Shown: positions 25,403-33,407, counted from the stretch's first letter. The stretch is DNA of 44,890 nt from JBAIYU01 sp036763085 (GCF_036763085.1 NZ_JBAIYU010000001.1:1-44890); one strand, 5' to 3'. Notes: generated by a model not told the origin, from the letters alone. Program-made: numbers and translations.

Positions 25403-25684
25403 TTTAAAAAGCCTCCTAAATAACTAGTTATATTAAAATTTATTAGAATGATGTTTAACGCAAAGTACTCGAAGTACTCAAAGGGAGCGCAAACATTTTA
25501 TTATTTATTTCGCTTAGCCAACAGAGGTGTTGTAAAAATGTTCCGCCACCTGGCACACAGAGGAGAATATTTATTAAAAGCGTAAGTCAGCGCTAGCGTT
25601 GGAGCGTTAATTAATATTCTCCTCTGTCGTCCTATTTGTCAGCGACATCTCTGTTGCCCCCGCATTAGTCTGCAAAATAAATAA
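25403..25684. repeat. Nested inverted-repeat element between valS T-box and valS
   Basis: This stretch has no gene. Outer arms CAACAGAGGTGT (25519-25530) and ACATCTCTGTTG (25645-25656) pair at 11 of 12 positions; inside them CAGAGGAGAATATT (25558-25571) and AATATTCTCCTCTG (25613-25626) are a perfect 14-bp pair around a 41-base loop containing CGCTAGCG. Closer to valS, AGTACTC is repeated at 25464-25470 and 25473-25479. The whole looks like an inserted palindromic element rather than part of the T-box. Confidence 0.6.
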
Positions 25685-25956
25685 AGCTCTCTCATCCCGA
25701 AGGACGAAAGAGCTATGCTTTCGCGGTACCACCTTGCTTTTTCGAGTAATTATAAAATAATACTCGAACTCTACAGCCGTAACGAGGCCAACTCGGTCGT
25801 ACCTACTAAAGTTCAGCACGACAGCTCTAGGGCTACCTTCCACTATCTCGCCTGCGAAATCTTCCAGCCAAGGATTTCTTCTCTGTACAGCCTAAATAAT
25901 GTACTCTTCCCTTTCATTGCCTTAAAATATGATAGCTTAATTATAAGCCGTTTCAC
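25685..25956 (-). promoter_or_regulatory. T-box leader controlling valS
   Basis: The minus-strand RNA carries the T-box sequence AAGGUGGUACCGCG (25735-25722) and, immediately after, a terminator AGCTCTTTCGTCC/GGATGAGAGAGCT with loop UUCG (25714-25685) followed by a U-rich run. Upstream is a stem I with an AGUA loop-E-like motif, AGAGAAGAAAUCC and a GGCUGGAA distal-loop motif. Uncharged tRNA-Val should favour the antiterminator. A GUC at 25822-25820 and a GUA near 25802 are candidate Val specifiers; I could not decide between them by eye. Confidence 0.9.
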
Positions 25957-25962
25957 TATACT

Positions 25963-25991
25963 ACAATATACTTTGTTTTAGCAGTTGTCAA
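25963..25991 (-). promoter_or_regulatory. Promoter of the valS T-box transcript
   Basis: Minus strand: perfect -35 TTGACA (25991-25986), 17-base spacer, -10 TATTGT (25968-25963). Transcription would start near 25956, just before stem I of the T-box. It begins only ten bases after the stop codon of the DUF523 gene. Confidence 0.7.
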
Positions 25992-26001
25992 GTTTGGGTA
26001 A

Positions 26002-26475
26002 TTATTCGAGCAAGCCTAACAAAACTTCGTCAGTTATTTCTTCTTCCGAGTAAACGACGATATTATTATCGCTAAGCAAGGCAGCAGTTATACCCTTACC
26101 AGACTTTATAGTACGGCTAAAGCTTCCATCATATATATAGTTTGCGCCGCACGAAGGACTTCGTTCTTTTAAAATCGCAGCCTTTACGGAATGCTTGTTA
26201 GCCAAATCAAGTACTTGTCGTGCACCGCAAACAAAGCCTTTAGTAAAATCATCACCGTGTTTTCCCTGAACTTTTGCTTTGCCTACTAAAACTTCCCCGC
26301 CACAGCCGTTAATTATCTCAGCTGGACAACGCGGCGTACTAAGACCACCAAGTTGTTCCGGGCAAACAGGTATAAACTTACCTCGACTTAGGTACTTCAT
26401 TAACAGCGGATTGCTGTTTGATCCGCCATCATATCTAGATTCATAACCTAAAAGACAAGAGCTAACTATAATCAT
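26002..26475 (-). CDS. DUF523 protein, TudS-like thiouracil desulfurase candidate
   Basis: A 157-residue DUF523 protein. The family includes TudS, a [4Fe-4S] enzyme that removes sulfur from thiouracil. The three cluster-binding cysteines expected for that family match C7 (SSCLLG), C38 (VCPEQLGGL) and C109 (ERSPSCGANYIYDG), and E40 lies at the position proposed for catalysis. More cysteines occur at 50, 58 and 83. GAGGG precedes ATG 26475. It starts ten bases after the exonuclease gene. Function is by family only; thiouracil as substrate is not shown by context. Confidence 0.8.
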   Translation of the reverse strand: MIIVSSCLLGYESRYDGGSNSNPLLMKYLSRGKFIPVCPEQLGGLSTPRCPAEIINGCGGEVLVGKAKVQGKHGDDFTKGFVCGARQVLDLANKHSVKAAILKERSPSCGANYIYDGSFSRTIKSGKGITAALLSDNNIVVYSEEEITDEVLLGLLE

Positions 26476-26485
26476 TTTTCCCTCG

Positions 26486-27046
26486 TTACGCCGTCTTGAA
26501 AGCCTTTACTTTCATTTCAAGCTTGGCAATTAAGGTATCTAAATTTTGGGCTTTAACTTGGTCTTGTGCTAATAGCGCTAGGGTTGCACAAACGCGTGCG
26601 TCATCTAACGCATTATGATGCTCAAAGCTGATATCAAATCGTTTCGCTAACGTAGACAATTTAAAGTTTTCAGAATCAGGCCACACCTTTTTTGACATGC
26701 TCACAGTACAAAAATGATTAAACAGCGGTGCTGTTAAGCCATACTCAGTTATGACACTACGCAGAACACTAATATCAAAAGCCGCGTTATGCGCAATTAC
26801 TGTCTTGTTATGTAAGTATGGTTTAAGCTTGTCCCAAATATCCGCAAATGTCGGCTGATTGAGGACATCTTCTGCTGTTATTCCATGAATCCTAGTATTC
26901 CAATAATCAAATTTGAGATTAGAAGGTTTGATTAATGAATAAAACGAGTCGACAATTTTACTATTTTCAACGGTTACAACTGCCACGCTGCAGGCGCTAG
27001 ACCTGCTGCTATTAGCTGTCTCGAAGTCAATTGCTACAAAGTTCAT
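26486..27046 (-). CDS. DnaQ-like 3'-5' exonuclease (DEDDh)
   Basis: A 186-residue exonuclease domain of the DnaQ/PolC-epsilon family without a polymerase partner. Acidic motifs are in order: FVAIDFETANSS (Exo I, Asp-Glu), VIAHNAAFDISVLR (Exo II, Asp) and HHNALDDARVCATL (Exo III with the His of the DEDDh class). It degrades single-stranded DNA or RNA from the 3' end. ATG 27046 is taken as start since the motif follows at once; a TTG four codons upstream has no better site. It is followed closely by the DUF523 gene. Confidence 0.88.
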   Translation of the reverse strand: MNFVAIDFETANSSRSSACSVAVVTVENSKIVDSFYSLIKPSNLKFDYWNTRIHGITAEDVLNQPTFADIWDKLKPYLHNKTVIAHNAAFDISVLRSVITEYGLTAPLFNHFCTVSMSKKVWPDSENFKLSTLAKRFDISFEHHNALDDARVCATLALLAQDQVKAQNLDTLIAKLEMKVKAFKTA

Positions 27047-27165
27047 TGTGGGGCACAATCATCACAATTAGACGTGCCTTTCCCCTCTCTCTATGTAAAA
27101 TTAAACACCTAAATAATTGTAACCGAAAGACAATAATCTTACAATATTTTAAAATATTACATTAT

Positions 27166-28158
27166 CTAAGAAACCTGCTGATATTTATTCGCAATAATGC
27201 TGGATAACGTTAAAGGATCAATGTTGCCACCACTTACAACAACTGCAGTTTTCCGTCCAGAAACATCTATTTTATTTGCCAGCAGCGCGGCAACACCTGA
27301 CACGCCAGCGCCCTCAGTAATCATCTTGCCTCTCTCAAGCATAAACAAGATGCCTTCTGCAATTTCTTCTTCTTTAACCAATACAACTTCATCCACATAT
27401 TGCTGAATATAACGAAAAGTAATATCACCTGGCCGCTTAACTGCTATACCGTCTGCAATGGTCTTTACTTCTGTTAAGCAATTTATAGAGCCCGCTTCTA
27501 GCGAATTAAACATTGCGGCAGCACCTGCAGCTTGAACCCCAATTACTTTGATTTTAGGGTTATATTGCTTAGCACAAGCAGCTAACCCTGCCATCAAACC
27601 GCCTCCCCCGATAGGGGCAATTAATGTATCAACGTCATGCAAGCTTGACATGATTTCTAAAGCAACAGTTCCCTGTCCGGCGATGACGGCCTCATCGTCA
27701 AACGCATGGATAAATGTCATCTTTCGTTCATTTTGCAAAAAACGTGCATACTGATAAGCCTCATAGTAACTTTGACCATGTAATACGACTTGAGCACCGT
27801 AGTTCTCAGTAGCCTTGATCTTAGCTTTAGGAGCATGTATCGGCATTACTACTATCGAAGGTACACCACAAGCATTGGCCGCCCAGGCTACCCCTTGGGC
27901 ATGATTGCCCGCCGATGCAGATATAACGCCACAGACAGCTTCGTGTTTAGGTAGACTGAATATTTTATTAGCCGCCCCTCTAATTTTAAATGACCCCGTT
28001 TTCTGCATATTTTCTAATTTAAAATAAACTTGTCCTCCGGTAATTTCACTAATCGTTCTATTGCGCTCTAGAGGAGTATTATGAACAAACGGACTAATTC
28101 GCTGCATAGCCTCTCTAAAATTTTGTTGTTTTAAATTTGGGTTCACCAAGTTGTTCAT
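27166..28158 (-). CDS. ilvA: Threonine ammonia-lyase without ACT domain
   Basis: A 330-residue PLP enzyme that deaminates threonine to 2-oxobutanoate. SFKIRGAANKI holds the Schiff-base lysine, SAGNHAQGVAWAA the substrate loop, and PIGGGGLMAGLAA the PLP-phosphate loop. The C-terminal ACT regulatory domain of biosynthetic IlvA is missing, as in the short TdcB type. I start at ATG 28158 (AGGAGG eight bases before); the longer frame runs into the T-box. The T-box leader points to an isoleucine-supply role with control at transcription instead of feedback on the protein. Confidence 0.9.
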   Translation of the reverse strand: MNNLVNPNLKQQNFREAMQRISPFVHNTPLERNRTISEITGGQVYFKLENMQKTGSFKIRGAANKIFSLPKHEAVCGVISASAGNHAQGVAWAANACGVPSIVVMPIHAPKAKIKATENYGAQVVLHGQSYYEAYQYARFLQNERKMTFIHAFDDEAVIAGQGTVALEIMSSLHDVDTLIAPIGGGGLMAGLAACAKQYNPKIKVIGVQAAGAAAMFNSLEAGSINCLTEVKTIADGIAVKRPGDITFRYIQQYVDEVVLVKEEEIAEGILFMLERGKMITEGAGVSGVAALLANKIDVSGRKTAVVVSGGNIDPLTLSSIIANKYQQVS

Positions 28159-28199
28159 AATTATTCCTCCTGTCAGATTATATTTAAAATAAATAAAAA

Positions 28200-28492
28200 A
28201 CTCCATCCCTTTACAAAGGGACGGAGTATACTTCCGCGAAACCACCCTAATTATTATGGAATATCCATAATCACTCAATAGGTACGGAGCAAAACTCGAT
28301 ACCCCAGCACTATAACGGGTGCTGTTTTTCCTAATGGAACCCGGCGAAGCTTACTATAATTCAGCCAGCAACTCACAGATGATTTTCGGCATATTTGGTA
28401 TTGCCGGTTCACACCTGTCCCGGCTCTCTGAGAACACCTAACAATATACTTACTGTTCTGTTCAACGTCTTTAAAAAGGTTATATGATGTTT
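28200..28492 (-). promoter_or_regulatory. T-box leader controlling ilvA
   Basis: T-box sequence on the minus-strand RNA: UUAGGGUGGUUUCGCGGAA (28250-28232), then a terminator ACTCCGTCCCTTT/AAAGGGATGGAGT (28227-28200) with a strong U-run. Upstream CAGAGAGCCGG and GGUGUGAACC resemble stem I elements. Tandem AUCAUC at 28383-28378 offers an isoleucine specifier, consistent with ilvA, but the specifier loop was not folded by computation. The T-box core is diverged from the commoner GGUGGUACCGCG. Confidence 0.88.
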
Positions 28493-28498
28493 CCATAA

Positions 28499-28528
28499 AT
28501 AATATCAAGGAATTATGATCTTTGTCAA
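28499..28528 (-). promoter_or_regulatory. Promoter of the ilvA T-box transcript
   Basis: Minus strand: perfect TTGACA (28528-28523), 18-base spacer, TATTAT (28504-28499). It lies eight bases beyond the sdaAA stop codon, with no terminator in between, so read-through from the serine deaminase operon into the T-box is possible. Confidence 0.65.
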
Positions 28529-28535
28529 GCTTAAT

Positions 28536-29414
28536 TTAGACCTTGAGAATTTTTTCAGCTAATGCCAAAGCTGTCGGTGTTACCGCCAGCCCCCCTTGTG
28601 AGGTTTCACGAAGCGAACAACTCATAGCCGAACCTACTGCTGCCATAGCATCAATTACTTCATCAACAGGAATAACACTAGTTATTCCTGCTAATGCAAT
28701 TTCTGCGGCAACCATAGCTTGAGCAACAGCTCCGGCGTTGCGTTTAACACAAGGCACCTCAACTAATCCTGCTACTGGATCGCAGACCAATCCCAACATG
28801 TTTTTCAGAGTAATGGCAACGGCATGACCAACTTGACTTGGTGTGCCGCCATTTAGTACGACCGCAGCTCCTGCTGCCATTGCCCCAGCCGAACCACATT
28901 CGGCTTGACAGCCGCCCGCCGCACCAGACAATGAAGCGCGAGAGGCAATAACCATGCCGATAGCCCCAGCCACTACTAATGCTTTTGCTAACTCAGTCCG
29001 TTCAATATTCCAGGCTTCACCCAGCGCAAATAACACGGCTGGTAATACACCACTAGCACCAGCTGTCGGGGCTGCTACAATTTTTCCCATTGCCGCATTA
29101 GCTTCGCCAACAGCTAAGGCTATAGTAATTGCACGCCCAACTGCTGAACCAATAATACTTTTCGAACTGTCGCTGCTATAATCGTAAAGCTTTCGTGCAT
29201 CTCCACCAACCAAGCCTCCTCTGGATTTTACTCCACTTAGACCAACCTCAATAGAGTGTTCCATTACTTCCAGTGTCGAAAGCATATATTCAATCAGCTC
29301 TTGTGGAGACTTTTCTACAAGACTGCTTTGATGTTTAATACAATAATCCATAAAACTTATTTGCTGCTCTGTAGCATCATCAATCCATTCCTGAAGCGAT
29401 AGTTTTTTATTCAA
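28536..29414 (-). CDS. sdaAA: L-serine ammonia-lyase, alpha chain (iron-sulfur)
   Basis: A 292-residue subunit of the [4Fe-4S]-dependent serine dehydratase, making pyruvate and ammonia. Cysteines in AAGGCQAECGSAGAMAAG, LVCDPVAGLVEVPC and AMSCSLRETSQGG are the cluster and active-site candidates. The start is TTG 29414 with GGAGG seven bases upstream, since no ATG is placed better. It follows sdaAB by 28 bp. Split alpha/beta chains are the normal Firmicute form. The enzyme is oxygen-sensitive, in keeping with an anaerobe. Confidence 0.93.
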   Translation of the reverse strand: MNKKLSLQEWIDDATEQQISFMDYCIKHQSSLVEKSPQELIEYMLSTLEVMEHSIEVGLSGVKSRGGLVGGDARKLYDYSSDSSKSIIGSAVGRAITIALAVGEANAAMGKIVAAPTAGASGVLPAVLFALGEAWNIERTELAKALVVAGAIGMVIASRASLSGAAGGCQAECGSAGAMAAGAAVVLNGGTPSQVGHAVAITLKNMLGLVCDPVAGLVEVPCVKRNAGAVAQAMVAAEIALAGITSVIPVDEVIDAMAAVGSAMSCSLRETSQGGLAVTPTALALAEKILKV

Positions 29415-29442
29415 AAGTACACCTCCATACTAGACTTACTCA

Positions 29443-30105
29443 TTAGGACAGCTGAATTCTTCTGACTGCCTTAATTTGCGGCAGAGCCTTTATTGCACCG
29501 ACCAATTCATTGGATATAGACTGATCCGTCTCAAGTACCATTACCGCTAATCCACCCTTATTATGACGCGATAAGCGCATAGCCGCTACATTGACTCCTT
29601 GGTTTGACAATATACTTGTAACTAATGCTACAACTCCGGGTTTGTCATGGTGCATTGTCAAAAGCACGGTTAACTCACCCGTGAATTCCAATGAAAACCC
29701 GTCAATATCAGTAATCAGAACACTACCGCCGCCCACTGATGAACCGGTTATTTGAGATTCCGCGCCATTTTTCCCTTTTAACTTAAAGCGTACTGTATTG
29801 GGGTGAGCTAAGTCTCCTAAATTTACCTTTACAAAAGAGTATTCTAACCCATCCTTCTCAGCATATTCGAAGGATTGCGGGATTCTTAGATCATCAGGCG
29901 GCCAGCCTAATAAGCCAGCGACTAATGCTAAATCAGTCCCGTGCCCACGATAAGTCTGGGCAAATGACCCATGCAGCTCAATAACAGCATACTTTACTGG
30001 TTCACCTAGTATAGCTAATGCCAGATTTCCCAATCTAACAGCACCAGCTGTATGGGAACTTGACGGGCCAACCATTATTGGTCCGATAATGTCATAGATA
30101 TTCAT
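29443..30105 (-). CDS. sdaAB: L-serine ammonia-lyase, beta chain with ACT domain
   Basis: A 220-residue beta chain: N-terminal domain with IIGPIMVGPSSSHTAGAVRLG and RGHGTDLALVAGLLG, then a C-terminal ACT domain at about 145-218 (VALVTSILSNQGVNVAAMRL), a site for serine or regulatory amino-acid binding. I choose ATG 30105, with GGGGAGAG seven bases before; the longer frame would overlap the pabC end. It begins directly after pabC, so serine deaminase is transcribed with the PABA genes. Confidence 0.92.
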   Translation of the reverse strand: MNIYDIIGPIMVGPSSSHTAGAVRLGNLALAILGEPVKYAVIELHGSFAQTYRGHGTDLALVAGLLGWPPDDLRIPQSFEYAEKDGLEYSFVKVNLGDLAHPNTVRFKLKGKNGAESQITGSSVGGGSVLITDIDGFSLEFTGELTVLLTMHHDKPGVVALVTSILSNQGVNVAAMRLSRHNKGGLAVMVLETDQSISNELVGAIKALPQIKAVRRIQLS

Positions 30106-30109
30106 ATTT

Positions 30110-30982
30110 TCACTCTCCCCTAAAAGCTGCTTCTTCATCTACAAACAGTCGATATGCTTCCATTAGACGTTTAGTAATTGGACTTACTTTTCCATCACCT
30201 ACTAGTCTATTATCCAGCGTAGTAACAGGCATAATCTCAATAAGAGAGTTTGTTAAGAATACTTCATTAGCCGTACTTATTTCTTCGCGACTTATAGGTC
30301 GTATCTCTGTTTTTATACTAAGCTTTTGCGCAAGTTCAAGCACTACTTGGCGCGTAACACCAGGCAATAAACCACTTTCAATATCCGCTGTTACAAGTAT
30401 TCCTTTTATTACAAAAAAATAGTTTGCAATAGTACCTTCTGTTACATTGCCTATCGTATTTAACAATAACGCTTCGTTAGCGCCTTTTGCTCGCGCCTCA
30501 GATCTCGCTAGCATATTATCCAGGTAATTTCCTGATTTTATACGACATAACGGAGATGTTTCGTTACGGCGAATACTGACAATAGCAGCTGGCCAGCCAC
30601 CTTGATACTCAGACAAAGGCGGGGGCTGGTACTTAAAAGCATATACAACGATAGTGGGATGCTCACATAACGCATCAGGTCTGGCCAACCCTTTACCTCG
30701 GGATATAGTAAGCCTAAGAACCCCGTCTTTAAGCTCATTTTGATCTAACGTAGCGTACAATACCTCAGACAGCTTATCTGGACAAAATTGATGGCCCCAA
30801 TTTAAGCTTTTTGCACTGTCAATAAGCCGCTTAATATGCTCTCTACTCCTAAATATCCGTCCGTTATAAACCCGCATAGTTTCAAATAGACTGTTGCCAT
30901 AGAGAAAGCCATGATCACACACCGATATCCTTGCATCATCAACTGAAACTATGCGTCCATTAAAATATATCTTACCTTCCAT
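30110..30982 (-). CDS. pabC: 4-amino-4-deoxychorismate lyase (class IV aminotransferase fold)
   Basis: A 290-residue fold-type IV PLP protein. It should split aminodeoxychorismate to p-aminobenzoate and pyruvate. Typical pieces are GFLYGNSLFETMRVYNGRIF at the N-terminus, IKSGNYLDNMLARSEARAKG with the PLP-lysine region, and TEGTIANYFFVIKG. By sequence alone, D-amino-acid or branched-chain aminotransferases are alternatives, but its place 17 bp after pabB decides for pabC. GAGGG precedes ATG 30982. Confidence 0.85.
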   Translation of the reverse strand: MEGKIYFNGRIVSVDDARISVCDHGFLYGNSLFETMRVYNGRIFRSREHIKRLIDSAKSLNWGHQFCPDKLSEVLYATLDQNELKDGVLRLTISRGKGLARPDALCEHPTIVVYAFKYQPPPLSEYQGGWPAAIVSIRRNETSPLCRIKSGNYLDNMLARSEARAKGANEALLLNTIGNVTEGTIANYFFVIKGILVTADIESGLLPGVTRQVVLELAQKLSIKTEIRPISREEISTANEVFLTNSLIEIMPVTTLDNRLVGDGKVSPITKRLMEAYRLFVDEEAAFRGE

Positions 30983-30998
30983 TCTATCCCTCTTATCA

Positions 30999-32396
30999 TT
31001 AATAGCCTAATGCTTTCATTAATGCCTTTGCTTTTGTAAGAGTTTCCTCATATTCTAGAGTAGACAGCGAGTCTGCTACAATACCACCGCCAACCTGAAA
31101 AAAGGCGCGATTATCTTTTATCACGATTGTTCTTATTACTATATTCAGATCAGCATCACCGTTAAAATCAATATATCCTACTGAACCAGTATATATTCCG
31201 CGTCTTACTGGTTCAAGCTCTTCAATTATTTGCATCGATCTAACTTTTGGTGCCCCGGTAATTGATCCGCCTGGGAATGATGCTTCAATCAAATCTACAA
31301 TATCATTTTCGTCTCTAAGTCTACCGATAACCGTTGAAACCTGATGGAAAACAGTGGCGTACTCTTCAATACGGATTAAGTCCGGTACCTTTACACTGCC
31401 ATATTCACATACTTTGCCAAGATCATTTCGCTCCAAATCAATTATCATGACTAATTCCGCTCGATCTTTTTCACTATTCTTAAGCTCATTTTTAAATTTT
31501 TCATCCGTAAGCTTATCATGGCCACGCGGTCGTGTTCCTTTAATCGGTCTGGTCTCTACATCTTTATCTTGAACTAACAAGTATCTTTCAGGTGATGCGC
31601 TAGCAATGACTACTTCTTTAAAGTTAAGATAAGATGCAAAGGGGGCTGGATTAATATTTCTTAAGTACCTATATATTTCAAAGGGCTCAGCTGAAAGTGG
31701 TGCCGAGAATCGCTGCGATAAATTAACCTGAAATATATCGCCAGCTTCTATGTACTCAAGAGCTCTTGTGATCATTTGACTGTATTCATCAAACGTAAAG
31801 TTTGAAGTCAAATCACCACATGGTATAGGTTTTTGCGGTTTGTTCAAAGGCTGTATTTCTGCCAACCTTCTTTCCAGTTCATCAGCGCGAGTGACAGCCC
31901 TTATCCGCCTAGCTTCAGGATCTAGCTCTGGAAATCCAGTAGAGGCAATATAAAGATTGTTCTTATGATGATCAATAATTATAACGGTATCATAAAACCC
32001 TAAATAGCAGTCTGGTATTGCTAAGTCATCCTGACTGCACCCCTTAGCCTTTGGCTCCAACATAAAACCTAAATCATAGCCGAAATAGCCGATAACGCCG
32101 CCGGCTAAAGGGGGATTCCCCGAAATTTTAGGAGTTCGATATCGTATCAATAGTTTTTTGAGCTCAGCAAAAGGATTAGTAGAAGTTATATTCTTTCCAT
32201 TCTCATTAGTTATACAAACAGTATTATCCTTACTAGTAAACACCAAGAAAGGATCGCGCGCAATGAATGAATAGCGTCCTAGTTTATTAGTATCGGAAGC
32301 ACTATCTAAATAGACACTATTATTTTCATGGGCAAACAAGGCATAAACGGCTTCTGCTGAATATGCTTTTTTTATTTCTCTAATTAACGGCTTCAT
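30999..32396 (-). CDS. pabB: Aminodeoxychorismate synthase component I
   Basis: A 465-residue chorismate-binding enzyme. TRPIKGTRPRG has the Lys that forms the covalent intermediate in PabB, where anthranilate synthase TrpE usually has Ala, so this is PabB rather than TrpE. Other conserved blocks are IEAGDIFQVNLSQRF, LVMIDLERNDLGKV (as MIIDLERNDLG) and FPGGSITGAPKVRSMQII. GGGAG precedes ATG 32396. It is followed by pabC and preceded by pabA, from which a palindromic repeat separates it. Confidence 0.92.
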   Translation of the reverse strand: MKPLIREIKKAYSAEAVYALFAHENNSVYLDSASDTNKLGRYSFIARDPFLVFTSKDNTVCITNENGKNITSTNPFAELKKLLIRYRTPKISGNPPLAGGVIGYFGYDLGFMLEPKAKGCSQDDLAIPDCYLGFYDTVIIIDHHKNNLYIASTGFPELDPEARRIRAVTRADELERRLAEIQPLNKPQKPIPCGDLTSNFTFDEYSQMITRALEYIEAGDIFQVNLSQRFSAPLSAEPFEIYRYLRNINPAPFASYLNFKEVVIASASPERYLLVQDKDVETRPIKGTRPRGHDKLTDEKFKNELKNSEKDRAELVMIIDLERNDLGKVCEYGSVKVPDLIRIEEYATVFHQVSTVIGRLRDENDIVDLIEASFPGGSITGAPKVRSMQIIEELEPVRRGIYTGSVGYIDFNGDADLNIVIRTIVIKDNRAFFQVGGGIVADSLSTLEYEETLTKAKALMKALGY

Positions 32397-32430
32397 TTGC
32401 ACTCCCACAATGGTTAGTAGATTATTATAA

Positions 32431-32502
32431 TTATCCGATAATTAATCCGCTCTAAGACTCCCATCTTTATAGCGGGGGTTAACAGCGGCTAAGTCCGGAT
32501 AA
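32431..32502. repeat. Palindromic repeat copy A, between pabA and pabB
   Basis: Imperfect inverted repeat with outer arms TTATCCGATAATTAATCCGCTC (broken here: TTATCC plus CCGCTC) and CAGCGGCTAAGTCCGGATAA. It shares CCGCTCTAAGACTCCC and CGGCTAAGT..GGATAA with copy B1 on the other side of pabA. Same orientation as B1. The centre is shorter than in B1 and lacks the GGGCACAGG core. Confidence 0.65.
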
Positions 32503-32553
32503 ATACGGCTAGAAAATCCTATGGAGTCAAACTCAATATGATTTAAATCTCAT

Positions 32554-33120
32554 TCAATCCTTTTCTAGAAAATTACGCAGCATAATATGACCATAGTCTG
32601 TAAGAATCGATTCGGGATGAAATTGAACGCCTTCAATATTATAGTTTCGGTGCCTTACCCCCATTATCTCACCCTGATCAGTCTTTGCTGTAATTTCCAG
32701 GCAATCTGGCAAGGATTCATTATCAAGAATAAGCGAATGGTAGCGGGTCGCAATAAAAGGACTTGCCAGATCTTTAAAGACGCCTTGCTGATTATGATAG
32801 ATTAATGACGTCTTGCCGTGCATTAATCTTGGAGCACGTACAACTTTTGCCCCAAAAGCCTGACCAATAGCCTGATGGCCCAGGCACACACCAAATACCG
32901 GAATTTTTCCTTTAAATTTATCAATTAATGCAAGACTTATTCCAGCTTGGTTAGGAGTACAAGGTCCAGGAGAAATTATAATATGATCAGGCTTAAGTTC
33001 TTCTACTTCCGCTATTGTTATCTTATCATTGCGAAATACCCTGATATCTTCGCCAAGTTCACCTAAGTATTGAACAAGATTATAAACAAAGGAGTCATAA
33101 TTATCAATCATTAATATCAT
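32554..33120 (-). CDS. pabA: Aminodeoxychorismate synthase component II (glutamine amidotransferase)
   Basis: A 188-residue class I glutamine amidotransferase. IIISPGPCTPNQAG supplies the oxyanion region, GVCLGHQAIGQAFG the nucleophilic Cys, and GVQFHPESILTDYG the His-Glu pair. It delivers ammonia to PabB; in many Firmicutes one such protein also serves TrpE. The start ATG 33120 follows GGAGAG; the longer frame has no ribosome site. It is bracketed by repeat copies A (52 bases downstream) and B1 (58 bases upstream). Confidence 0.9.
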   Translation of the reverse strand: MILMIDNYDSFVYNLVQYLGELGEDIRVFRNDKITIAEVEELKPDHIIISPGPCTPNQAGISLALIDKFKGKIPVFGVCLGHQAIGQAFGAKVVRAPRLMHGKTSLIYHNQQGVFKDLASPFIATRYHSLILDNESLPDCLEITAKTDQGEIMGVRHRNYNIEGVQFHPESILTDYGHIMLRNFLEKD

Positions 33121-33177
33121 AAAAACTCTCCGATATAATTTAAATTTCTCTAGGAGAATTAGCAATTTATCAAAAAT

Positions 33178-33269
33178 TTATCCGATGACTAACCCGCTCT
33201 AAGACTCCCGCTTCTGCAAGCGGTGAGTAATACCCAAAGGGCACAGGCGAGCGGCTAAGTTCCTGGATA
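33178..33269. repeat. Palindromic repeat copy B1, upstream of pabA
   Basis: Imperfect inverted repeat: outer arms at 33178-33199 (TTATCC..AACCCGCTC) and 33248-33269 (GAGCGGCTAAGT..GGATAA). Inside are a hairpin CCGCTTCTGCAAGCGG and the core GGTGAGTAATACCCAAAGGGCACAGGC (given in parts: GAGTAATACCC, GGGCACAGGC). It is the fuller relative of copy A. Confidence 0.65.
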
Positions 33270-33279
33270 AGAGCGACTA

Positions 33280-33328
33280 AGATTCAGGTGGAGTTATACC
33301 TGAAGGGCACAGGCAACTCCATCTGAAT
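33280..33328. repeat. Palindromic repeat copy B2, adjoining B1
   Basis: GATTCAGGTGGAGTT (33280-33294) and AACTCCATCTGAATC (33314-33328) pair with one G-T type mismatch around ATACCTGAAGGGCACAGGC. The loop shares GGGCACAGGC and the TA-ACC core with B1, so B1 and B2 are tandem members of one hairpin family. A diverged copy lies before tatA in the opposite orientation. Remaining sequence from 33121 to 33407 has no gene. Confidence 0.65.
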
Positions 33329-33352
33329 CAAGTCTTACTTTATCCACATTAG

Positions 33353-33386
33353 AATGGCTACATAAGCAAAAGCATATGTAGCCATT
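33353..33386 (-). terminator. Hairpin terminator after nfnL
   Basis: AATGGCTACAT and ATGTAGCCATT form a perfect 11-bp stem with a 12-base loop, 22 bases beyond the nfnL stop codon. The following minus-strand sequence is only weakly U-rich, so termination efficiency is uncertain. Confidence 0.6.
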
Positions 33387-33407
33387 ATTATAAGTTAAGA
33401 CTATATT

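Noticed and set aside
25607..25843. 78-codon minus-strand frame upstream of valS
   Set aside because: It lies over the T-box motif and terminator; its sequence is explained by the leader RNA.
28275..28508. 77-codon minus-strand frame upstream of ilvA
   Set aside because: It covers T-box stem I and has no ribosome site; the RNA structure explains the sequence.
30999..33120. Anthranilate synthase (trpE/trpG) instead of pabB/pabA
   Set aside because: PIKGT with the PabB lysine, an adjacent pabC and no trp genes argue for p-aminobenzoate synthesis.
33178..33328. CRISPR array
   Set aside because: The repeats are imperfect palindromes, few in number, without regular spacers or cas genes.
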